A DNA stretch of 11,563 nt from Campylobacterota bacterium (GTDB lineage: Bacteria; Campylobacterota; Campylobacteria; Campylobacterales; Sulfurovaceae): assembly GCA_015488875.1 (NCBI GenBank), contig WFMX01000056.1, positions 1 to 11,563 of the forward strand, given 5' to 3'. The notes below the pieces were generated by a model that was not told the DNA's origin, searched no databases, and was given only the letters and a program-made list of their open reading frames with translations. Made by a program: the position numbers and the translations under genes. Within the stretch, counting starts at the first letter, position 1. Every line of letters begins with the position of its first letter. This document shows, piece after piece, positions 1 to 6,421 of the stretch.

Positions 1-9
1 AATATAAAG

Positions 10-86
10 TGGCGCGGCGGACGAGACTCGAACTCGCGACCCCCTGCGTGACAGGCAGGTATTCTAACCAACTGAACTACCGCCGC
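10..86 (-). tRNA. tRNA-Asp (anticodon GUC)
   Basis: The minus strand folds into a complete 77-nt cloverleaf. The 7-bp acceptor stem is GCGGCGG with CCGCCGC, the discriminator is G, and the terminal CCA is encoded in the DNA (10-12). The anticodon stem CCTGC/GCAGG encloses the loop CTGTCAC, giving anticodon GUC at plus positions 50-52, which reads Asp codons GAC and GAU. The T-arm carries the usual TTCGAGT loop. It lies 64 nt downstream of tRNA-Lys with no promoter or terminator seen between them, so the two are probably one precursor that may continue beyond the left edge. Confidence 0.97.
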
Positions 87-150
87 ACCTAAAAAAACAA
101 CTTTCGCTAATAAAACTAGTCTATAAGCCATCTGCTGAAGATGTTATAAG

Positions 151-226
151 TGGTGACCCGTCTAGGATTCGAACCTAGGGCCCATTCCTTAAAAGGGAAT
201 TGCTCTACCAACTGAGCTAACGGGTC
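151..226 (-). tRNA. tRNA-Lys (anticodon UUU)
   Basis: This is a 76-nt cloverleaf on the minus strand. The acceptor stem GACCCGT pairs with ACGGGTC, the discriminator is A, and the CCA is encoded (151-153). The anticodon stem ATTCC/GGAAT holds the loop CTTTTAA, so the anticodon is UUU (plus positions 191-193), reading AAA and AAG. The D-arm (TAGCTCAGTTGGTAGAGC) and T-loop (TTCGAAT) are canonical. It is the first gene of the tRNA-Lys/tRNA-Asp transcript, about 35 nt downstream of a consensus promoter. Confidence 0.97.
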
Positions 227-260
227 ACTCTTGGCTTACTCTTGTGAATAAGTGGACGGA

Positions 261-289
261 ATTATAGCCCAAAAAAATTAAATTGTCAA
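261..289 (-). promoter_or_regulatory. Consensus sigma-70 promoter of the tRNA transcript
   Basis: On the minus strand, TTGACA (284-289) and TATAAT (261-266) match the housekeeping consensus at all twelve positions, with a 17-bp spacer (267-283). Transcription would start near 254, roughly 28 nt before mature tRNA-Lys. The strength fits a stable-RNA promoter. It lies in the 101-bp gap between the cytochrome gene stop and tRNA-Lys. Confidence 0.88.
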
Positions 290-327
290 GTCTTTTTGCA
301 AATATTTTGATATTTTAGTAAAAAACA

Positions 328-696
328 TCAGGAATCACCAAAATCATCTCCATCATAATCATATAGCTCTCTATTTTCATATGAAGTTTTTATGATACTC
401 AGATAGTGTGCCATAGCTTTAGTTTGGTTCTCATCTAATGACTTCGCAAATGATATCATGACTGTGCCGTTTGCTTTGCGTGTGATACCTTTTTGTAAAT
501 TTTTCAATCTCCTCAGAAGTATCTCTTCTCTCTTGTTTTGTAGTCGTGGACCGATGTTTGTCCCCTGACCATAAAATCCATGACAACCAGTACAACCATA
601 CTGAATATATAGAGTCTCTGCATCTATATCGCCTCCAGCAACCATTGTAATATCGCTAACTACCAACAGTAATGTGGTCAAAATAAAATTTCTCAT
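328..696 (-). CDS. Small periplasmic mono-haem cytochrome c (class I)
   Basis: This 122-residue protein has a short hydrophobic N-terminal stretch (about residues 4-20) that reads as a Sec signal peptide. It has one haem-attachment motif CTGCH (Cys35, Cys38, His39) and a plausible axial Met80 in the GTVMISF segment, after the NIGPRL stretch typical of cytochrome c-553-like folds. The role would be periplasmic electron carrier, but the partner enzyme cannot be named. The last dozen residues are very acidic (Asp and Glu with Tyr), which is an unusual tail and might be a docking surface. The ATG start is chosen because it gives the signal peptide directly; its ribosome-binding site is weak. It is divergent from the malic enzyme gene, and a TATTAT on the minus strand at 722-727 could be its -10 box. 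The class assignment is firm and the specific subfamily is not. Confidence 0.85.
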   Translation of the reverse strand: MRNFILTTLLLVVSDITMVAGGDIDAETLYIQYGCTGCHGFYGQGTNIGPRLQNKREEILLRRLKNLQKGITRKANGTVMISFAKSLDENQTKAMAHYLSIIKTSYENRELYDYDGDDFGDS

Positions 697-720
697 ACTT
701 TAGTGTAACATACTTTTCTG

Positions 721-726
721 TATAAT
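721..726 (+). promoter_or_regulatory. maeB: Probable -10 box for the malic enzyme gene
   Basis: A perfect TATAAT lies 41 nt before the malic enzyme ATG in the 71-bp divergent gap. No good -35 box is seen at 16-18 bp upstream (698-703 reads CTTTAG), which is common in campylobacterotal promoters, where the -10 box dominates. The same AT-rich patch could serve the cytochrome gene on the other strand. Confidence 0.5.
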
Positions 727-767
727 ACGATATATTTTGTAAATTATTATCACATAAAGGATCAATC

Positions 768-2039
768 ATGGCAGAGAATAGAGAAGAGGTGCTAGAGTAT
801 CATATGGGTGGCAAGATAGGCATAGAGACTACCAAGCCATGCAGTACACAGCAACAGTTATCTATGGCATACACCCCTGGTGTTGCTATACCATGTCTAG
901 AGATAGAGAAAGACGAAGAGTTAGCATACAAATATACAAACAAAGGTAATCTAGTAGCAGTCATATCAGACGGTACGGCGGTATTGGGTCTAGGCGACAT
1001 AGGTGCATTAGCAGGCAAGCCTGTCATGGAGGGCAAATCGGTACTCTTCAAGCAATTTGCTCATGTAGATGCCTTCGACATAGAACTTGATGTCAAAGAG
1101 ATAGATGATATCATAGCCACTTGCAAAGCTATAGCGCCTACATTTGGCGGTATAAACTTAGAGGATATCAAAGCACCCAAATGTTTCGAGATAGAGACTA
1201 GACTACAAGAAGCACTAGATATCCCTGTGTTTCATGACGACCAACATGGCACAGCCATCATCACATCAGCTGGACTACTCAATGCTATTGAGATATCAGG
1301 CAAGAAAATAGAGGATGTCAAAGTAATAGTAAATGGTGCAGGTGCAGCAGGATTATCATGTGCCAAGATGTATAGAGAGCTAGGTGTGAAAAATCTATAT
1401 GTTTGCGACAGAAAGGGTGTCATCACCACAAGTAGAGAGGATCTCAATCCCTACAAAGCCAAATTTGCAATGGATACAGAAGCCAAAACACTATCTGATA
1501 TCATAGATGGTGCAGATATGTTCTTGGGGCTTAGCTCTGCTGGTGCATTGACACAAGATATGGTACTCAAGATGGCAGCAGAGCCTATCATCTTCGCCCT
1601 CGCCAATCCAGTCCCAGAGATACTTCCAGAAGAGGTGCTAGCAGTCAGAGATGATGTCATCATGGGTACAGGCAGAAGCGACTACCCAAATCAGGTCAAC
1701 AATGTGCTAGGTTTTCCATTTATATTTAGAGGTGCATTGGATGTGAGAGCTAGAAAGGTGACAGAGGGGATGAAGCTAGCTGCGGCTAGAGCATTGGCGG
1801 ATCTAGCCAAAGAGCCAGTCCCACCACATGTCAAAGCTGCATATCACAATGATGATATAGAGTTCGGAAAAAAACACATCATACCGCTACCATTTAACAA
1901 AGAGGTACTTATATGGGTAGCCTCGGCAGTCGCAAAAGCAGCCGTAGAGGATGGTGTAGCTAGAGTGAAAGATTATGACCATGAAGCTTATAGAGAAGAG
2001 CTTAGATGCCTCATATATGGTTGCCCAGATGAGAGATAG
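768..2039 (+). CDS. maeB: Malic enzyme, short MaeB type without the PTA domain
   Basis: The 423-residue enzyme oxidatively decarboxylates malate to pyruvate and CO2 with reduction of NAD(P), in the cytoplasm. The N-terminal malic domain shows the AYTPGVA signature with the candidate catalytic Tyr35, GDIGALAGKPVMEGKS with Lys90, the metal-binding pair Glu132-Asp133 in GINLEDIKAP, and HDDQHGT (156-162) with the further metal ligand. The Rossmann domain follows with NGAGAAG at 189-195 and CDRKG at 213-217. Whether it prefers NAD or NADP cannot be read reliably. E. coli MaeB is about 760 residues because of a C-terminal phosphotransacetylase-like domain; that domain is absent here, as in the roughly 410-residue campylobacterial enzymes. 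AAAGGA (756-761), 6 nt before the ATG, fixes the start. The DUF2868 gene follows after 49 bp and is probably cotranscribed. Confidence 0.93.
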   Translation: MAENREEVLEYHMGGKIGIETTKPCSTQQQLSMAYTPGVAIPCLEIEKDEELAYKYTNKGNLVAVISDGTAVLGLGDIGALAGKPVMEGKSVLFKQFAHVDAFDIELDVKEIDDIIATCKAIAPTFGGINLEDIKAPKCFEIETRLQEALDIPVFHDDQHGTAIITSAGLLNAIEISGKKIEDVKVIVNGAGAAGLSCAKMYRELGVKNLYVCDRKGVITTSREDLNPYKAKFAMDTEAKTLSDIIDGADMFLGLSSAGALTQDMVLKMAAEPIIFALANPVPEILPEEVLAVRDDVIMGTGRSDYPNQVNNVLGFPFIFRGALDVRARKVTEGMKLAAARALADLAKEPVPPHVKAAYHNDDIEFGKKHIIPLPFNKEVLIWVASAVAKAAVEDGVARVKDYDHEAYREELRCLIYGCPDER

Positions 2040-2088
2040 AGCAGACAACAGAGCTGTGAATATAGATACAGTGCGGAAACAGGTGTAG

Positions 2089-3486
2089 ATGAGCAGAGCT
2101 AGATTGGGCGTGGAGGATTATATAGATTTGCAAGAGCTAATGCAGTCCAACATCTCCACACATGAAAAAAATCGTAAGTTTGGACTAGAGCATGAAACTA
2201 TAGTCTCCAATTCATCCAAACTCATGAAGGTTTGGATAGAGGAGCATAAACATCTGATACCAGCACCATTACTTAGTCAAAAAATTGCTAGATATATGCA
2301 GATTGCTACACTATCTACGACTATGATATCACTCCTTGTGGGTATCCTATCGGGAGCAGCACTACTGAGATATAGTGGTAGTGAGCCTATCAATGTGTTA
2401 TATTTTTTGGTTGCGATCCTAGTGTTGCCTGTGGTCACTATGACTCTATCATTATTTGCTATGACTAGAGCCAATAGAGCAGATAGCACACTCATACATA
2501 TATCACCTGCCTTTTGGATGCAAAACATCATATTGCTTCTACCACAAAAGAGCCGTGATATATTTGCAAACATCCATATAAATCCACTACTGACCAATTG
2601 GATAATCATCAGAAGATCACAAGAGATGGCACTCACTTTCTCTGTGGGACTCTTTCTCGCACTACTAGGGGTGATAGCTAGCGAAGATATAGCCTTTGGC
2701 TGGAGTAGCACACTACAGATCACAGCACAAGAGCTTCACCGCATATTTTCACTCATAGCATTACCATGGAGCGAATGGCTACCCCAATACCTACCATCTT
2801 TAGAGCTTATAGAGAAGAGTCATTACTTCAGACTTGGGGGTAAGTTGAGTGGCGATATGATAGAGTCAGCTTCACTACTAGGTGAATGGTGGAAGTTTTT
2901 GGCTATGACTACACTATTTTATGCACTATTTTTGCGATGGTTACTTATGATCTGGTCTGGGATGAGACTACAGAAAGCTATAGATAAAGCAGTTTTATCT
3001 ATAGCTGGCGTAGATGAGATGATAGCAGAGATGAGAAGACCACTCATTAGCACAGAAGCAACAGATAGCGAGCTAGAGCTAGAGAGCAAGGGCGAGATAG
3101 ACATCTCATCCACTTCATCACTAAACCATAGATACGACATCACTATAGGCTGGTCGGTAGATAGCGATACGGTGCTACTTCACAACGATAGAGAGGGCAT
3201 ATCGGCAAGCGAGATTTATGAAGCAGGAGGAAGTCATTCGCTAGAAGATGACGAGAGAGTGATAGCCAACGCTGACGGAGAGATACTACTGTATGTCAAA
3301 TCATGGGAACCACCCACTATGGATTTCATAGATTTTATAATACCTCTATCCCAAAAGAGCAAAAGAGTTACTGTATATCCAGTAGGAGCATCACAAGATG
3401 AGTATAGAGCGACAAATAGTTTTTATGATATATGGGCATTGAAGGTGAGCGGACTAAAGATAGACAACATAGAGATGAGGAGATAG
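2089..3486 (+). CDS. DUF2868-type integral membrane protein
   Basis: This is a 465-residue protein of unknown function. It has a soluble, charged N-terminus (1-68) and four likely membrane segments at about 71-93, 101-126, 179-198 and 267-289. The central stretch reads HISPAFWMQ and includes a long amphipathic region ending in SHYFRLGG, and a roughly 175-residue soluble C-terminus follows. The order and motifs resemble the DUF2868 family, which in many proteobacteria sits next to a DUF3482 GTPase; this is family recall, not a search result. No such partner follows here, as the next gene is convergent. The ATG is preceded by AGG at 2081-2083, and an in-frame TAG immediately upstream excludes a longer protein. 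It lies 49 bp after the malic enzyme gene, so cotranscription is likely, but no functional link is evident. Confidence 0.72.
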   Translation: MSRARLGVEDYIDLQELMQSNISTHEKNRKFGLEHETIVSNSSKLMKVWIEEHKHLIPAPLLSQKIARYMQIATLSTTMISLLVGILSGAALLRYSGSEPINVLYFLVAILVLPVVTMTLSLFAMTRANRADSTLIHISPAFWMQNIILLLPQKSRDIFANIHINPLLTNWIIIRRSQEMALTFSVGLFLALLGVIASEDIAFGWSSTLQITAQELHRIFSLIALPWSEWLPQYLPSLELIEKSHYFRLGGKLSGDMIESASLLGEWWKFLAMTTLFYALFLRWLLMIWSGMRLQKAIDKAVLSIAGVDEMIAEMRRPLISTEATDSELELESKGEIDISSTSSLNHRYDITIGWSVDSDTVLLHNDREGISASEIYEAGGSHSLEDDERVIANADGEILLYVKSWEPPTMDFIDFIIPLSQKSKRVTVYPVGASQDEYRATNSFYDIWALKVSGLKIDNIEMRR

Positions 3487-3493
3487 TTTTTGA

Positions 3494-3536
3494 CTGCTGA
3501 TTTGTCATCCGTAGCAAATATATCACAAATCAGCAG
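3494..3536. terminator. Convergent hairpin, likely bidirectional terminator without U-tract
   Basis: CTGCTGATTTGT (3494-3505) and ACAAATCAGCAG (3525-3536) form a perfect 12-bp stem with a 19-nt loop between the convergent DUF2868 and flippase-like genes. One arm contains the final codons of the minus-strand gene, whose TGA is at 3523-3525. There is no run of T after the stem on either strand, so it is not a textbook intrinsic terminator. It could instead be a transcript-end stabiliser. Confidence 0.6.
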
Positions 3537-4434
3537 ATCTCGGCTCTGTTAGGATAACCTCATCTTTTATAAAATATGTAGATATATATGTAAGCACATC
3601 AGTCGCTATATTGACAAGTCTTATATATAGAACACTAAAGAGTATGATATCATTAGATATACTTAGGTGCAAGAAGCTTACTATAGCTATAAATGCCCCC
3701 TCTCTCACACCCATGCCACCTGATGCTCCAGGTGTGACAAAGCCTACTAGCCACGAAAAAATATATATACCTACAATCTCCAAAAAGAGTCTGATACTAC
3801 TCTCATCTATCTGAGCAAATACTATGATACCCATCATAATGCCTTGTAGAGCTATAGATAGTGTCAGCACTGCATCCATCTCTAACTTTTTGACCTTTGA
3901 CAGTGATGGAAAAAGGTATAGTGTAGCTACTACAGCTACAATAGAGCCAACAGCCATCAATACTCTCAGCCAAATCTCTATATCATCTACCAATAGCAAA
4001 AAGAGAGTGCCTGACAGCAGAGTAGCTACAGCTAACAGGAGAGTAAAGAGTCCTGATATCTTCATCATTTGAGCTTGGGTTATATCTATCTTTTTTGCTA
4101 ATAGTTGTCTACCTACAAAATGAAATATATTGCCAGGTAGATACTTGGCTATCTCTGTCTTGCAAAAAAAATAGTATGATATCTTGTAGGGAAATAGGCT
4201 TTTAGAGTAGTACAGGAGCATCATATGCCATGCGTATATTCCTATGAGTGTGGAGGCTAGATTGATAGGTAGTAGTATATATGATATATCCGATATAGCT
4301 ACAAATCTCTCCACAAAAGAGTCTACTGTATACTCTTGGGAGACCCTATATAGGACAAAGGCAATACCTAGAAAACCTAATGATTTACCTATGATATAGA
4401 GCAGTCCCTTTATCTTCTCTCTATCCAAAGTCAA
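3523..4434 (-). CDS. Flippase-like membrane protein, LPG_synthase_TM / UPF0104 family
   Basis: This 303-residue protein is mostly hydrophobic, with about seven to eight helices. It carries the two hallmark segments of the family: KTEIAKYLPGNIFHFVGR (92-109) and FVTPGASGGMGVREGAF (232-248). The family includes the membrane part of lysylphosphatidylglycerol synthase and proteins proposed to flip lipids. The cytosolic aminoacyl-transfer domain of MprF is absent, so lipid lysylation is not implied. The position as last gene of a glycan operon suggests handling of a lipid-linked or polyprenyl-linked intermediate; that role is inference. The start is TTG, overlapping the TGA of the preceding gene as TTGA. 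GAGAG lies about 7 nt upstream, and a second TTG two codons later is an alternative. The 3' end falls in a hairpin shared with the converging gene. Confidence 0.8.
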   Translation of the reverse strand: MTLDREKIKGLLYIIGKSLGFLGIAFVLYRVSQEYTVDSFVERFVAISDISYILLPINLASTLIGIYAWHMMLLYYSKSLFPYKISYYFFCKTEIAKYLPGNIFHFVGRQLLAKKIDITQAQMMKISGLFTLLLAVATLLSGTLFLLLVDDIEIWLRVLMAVGSIVAVVATLYLFPSLSKVKKLEMDAVLTLSIALQGIMMGIIVFAQIDESSIRLFLEIVGIYIFSWLVGFVTPGASGGMGVREGAFIAIVSFLHLSISNDIILFSVLYIRLVNIATDVLTYISTYFIKDEVILTEPRSADL

Positions 4435-5498
4435 TCCAATCTCTCTATTTTGTCAAATATTTGACTATTTAGTATCTCTTTTGCCTTTGCATTGCTGAGC
4501 TTCTCATCATATGATATAAGTGCATTATCACCTACCTCTTTGATGAGTTTTGGATCGTCCCTGATCTCCAATATCCTATCTGCTAGAGTTTTAGGAGAGT
4601 TATCTTTGACGAAAAATATATCTCTATCGTCCTCAAACGCCTCTTTCATTGCATCTGTTTCTAGTGTCAAATGTGGTTTGCCTACACGAAAAGAATCATT
4701 AGTTTTGTTAAGTATTATACTGTTGGCTCTCTCTCCTATACTAAATAATCCCAAGTTGATATCTGTAGCATTGTAGTAGTAATTTAACTCTTCTAAGCTC
4801 ATAAATCCTTTGAACTCGACATTATTAAGAGCATATCCTTCTACTAATTCTACACACTTTTGATGATCAGGACCTTTTCCTATCATCAAGAAATGCACAT
4901 CTTCTCCCCTATCTTGGAGTAACTTTGCAGCCTCTACTATTACTTCTACACCATGTAGTGGTATATAACTACCCACATATAGTACCGTAAACTGCTCTTT
5001 GTATCTATCTACAGATATCTTTTTGACATTATCTTCATTGATAGTGAGAGGCACTCTCACAAACTTATCTCTATCTACATCATATTCATCTGATAGTGTA
5101 GATATAAGTCTGTCAGTATCTACTATGATATAGTCTGCTTTTTGCAAAGATCTCTTCTCTAGCCAGTAGGTAAATTTGCCAAGTCTGCTATCTGGAGAGT
5201 AGAGTTTTCTATCATTGCACATCACATCATATAAGGAGAGATAAAAATCAAAAACAATTGGTTTGCTCGTAAATATACGAATTGTAGGCACTAAAAAGTG
5301 ACCCATATAGCTCACGAAGTAGAAATCTTTGCCAAAAAAGTGTAGTGGCAACCTAGTCAATATACTAGGTATCCTACTAGCATAACTCTTGCCATTGGAG
5401 ACTACCTCACTATACTCAAATCTCTCTTTGAGAAAGTTTCGATGAAATAGATTGCGTGATATGCTAGGCTTATCGGCACAAGTAAAGAGTACTTTCAT
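4431..5498 (-). CDS. GT4-type (GT-B fold) glycosyltransferase
   Basis: The 355-residue soluble protein has a GT-B architecture. The N-terminal acceptor domain (about 1-165) includes the KADYIIVDTDRLI segment. The C-terminal nucleotide-sugar domain opens with VLYVGSYIPLHGVEVIVEAA (172-191), followed by LMIGKGP (204-210), LGLFSIGE (249-256) and ILNKTNDSFRVGKPHLTLE (262-280). The last segment corresponds to the NK-x-x-E/GKPV nucleotide-binding block of the family. Its sequence is unusual: Asn-Asp replaces the more common Tyr-Glu, and LETDAMKEAF holds the later acidic residues. Sugar donor and acceptor cannot be read. It probably acts at the cytoplasmic face on a lipid-linked glycan. It overlaps both neighbours by 4 nt (ATGA upstream, TTGA downstream), so translation is coupled within the operon. 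Confidence 0.85.
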   Translation of the reverse strand: MKVLFTCADKPSISRNLFHRNFLKERFEYSEVVSNGKSYASRIPSILTRLPLHFFGKDFYFVSYMGHFLVPTIRIFTSKPIVFDFYLSLYDVMCNDRKLYSPDSRLGKFTYWLEKRSLQKADYIIVDTDRLISTLSDEYDVDRDKFVRVPLTINEDNVKKISVDRYKEQFTVLYVGSYIPLHGVEVIVEAAKLLQDRGEDVHFLMIGKGPDHQKCVELVEGYALNNVEFKGFMSLEELNYYYNATDINLGLFSIGERANSIILNKTNDSFRVGKPHLTLETDAMKEAFEDDRDIFFVKDNSPKTLADRILEIRDDPKLIKEVGDNALISYDEKLSNAKAKEILNSQIFDKIERLD

Positions 5499-6421
5499 GA
5501 CTCTTGATTCATCTTGATCTCTTCTAATAGTTTACGGTTGACTGATTGTAGGTCTGCTACAAAGGCGATGAGTCCTGTCTGAAAACCCATACCCATAAGC
5601 ACACCAGCAAGTACAACAGACTGCATATGTCCAGCCCCATCTCCTGTGAAATAGAAGTATAAAAATCTAAGCCCAAGCAAGAAACCAAGACCAAATAGCA
5701 TAAAGGCTATACTCATAAAAAACTGAAATGATTTGTAAACTACAGATATACGCACTATAGTTACTACTGATTTCTTGATATAGTTTGGTATGCTAGATAG
5801 TAGTCTCGATGGTCTCAGGTCTTCGTTGGTTCGCACTGGCACTGATGTGATCGCCATATTTTTCTGACCAGCTTGTATGATGGTCTCTAGCGTATATGTG
5901 TAGTTGTTGTAGACATTGAGCTGCATAGCACACTCTCTGCTCATAGCTCTAAACCCACTAGGTGCATCTGGTATATCAGTGTTGCTAGCTCTTCTTACTA
6001 CCCAAGAGCCTAACTTTTGTAGGAACTTTTTAGCAGGCGAGAAGTGTTCTGTCTTACTGATAGGTCTAGCACCTATGACATACTCTGCAGTATGATCTAG
6101 TATCGGTTGAGTGAGTTTGGGTATATCGTCCGCTTCATATTGATTGTCAGCATCGGTATTGACTACGACATCAGCACCTTGTCTTAGACACTCTTTTATA
6201 CCTGCCATAAATCCCTTTGCGAGTCCTCTATTGTGTTTGAAGTTGACTATATGATCTACACCACACTCTTTGGCTACTTTGGCAGTGTCATCTTCGCTAC
6301 CATCGTTTATGATGAGCCATTCTACTTTGTCGAACCCCTCTACCTCTCTAGGTAATGCACCTAGTGCTATAGATAGTGTTTCCGCTTCGTTATAACATGG
6401 TATCTGTATGATTAGTTTCAT
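5495..6421 (-). CDS. GT2 glycosyltransferase, DPM1 / polyprenyl-phosphate sugar synthase type
   Basis: The 308-residue GT-A enzyme has PCYNEAETL (8-16), IINDGSEDDT (37-46), the metal-binding DxD in NTDADNQY (Asp90, Asp92), the RGLAKG loop (65-70) and SGFRAMSRE (155-163). Two C-terminal helices follow at about 230-257 and 266-290, ending in a short charged tail. This layout matches the dolichol/polyprenyl-phosphate hexose synthase group (DPM1, ArnC and GtrB relatives), which transfers a sugar from a nucleotide donor to polyprenyl phosphate on the cytoplasmic face. The neighbouring upstream GT-C protein is the kind of enzyme that uses such a donor. The actual sugar is not known. It overlaps both neighbours as ATGA, and no other promoter is needed. 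Confidence 0.88.
   Translation of the reverse strand: MKLIIQIPCYNEAETLSIALGALPREVEGFDKVEWLIINDGSEDDTAKVAKECGVDHIVNFKHNRGLAKGFMAGIKECLRQGADVVVNTDADNQYEADDIPKLTQPILDHTAEYVIGARPISKTEHFSPAKKFLQKLGSWVVRRASNTDIPDAPSGFRAMSRECAMQLNVYNNYTYTLETIIQAGQKNMAITSVPVRTNEDLRPSRLLSSIPNYIKKSVVTIVRISVVYKSFQFFMSIAFMLFGLGFLLGLRFLYFYFTGDGAGHMQSVVLAGVLMGMGFQTGLIAFVADLQSVNRKLLEEIKMNQES

Noticed and set aside
227..327. An intrinsic terminator for the cytochrome gene in the AT-rich stretch before the tRNA promoter.
   Set aside because: The A/T runs give only weak, GC-free pairings. No stable stem followed by T residues is present on the minus strand.
2277..2723. A 148-codon open frame on the minus strand inside the DUF2868 gene.
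   Set aside because: It lies wholly antisense to a well-formed membrane protein gene and has no ribosome-binding site or recognisable domain. It is explained by the codon pattern of the real gene.
3523..4434. Lysylphosphatidylglycerol synthase (MprF) giving cationic peptide resistance.
   Set aside because: Only the membrane part of the family is present. The cytosolic lysyl-transfer domain is absent, and the gene sits in a glycan operon.
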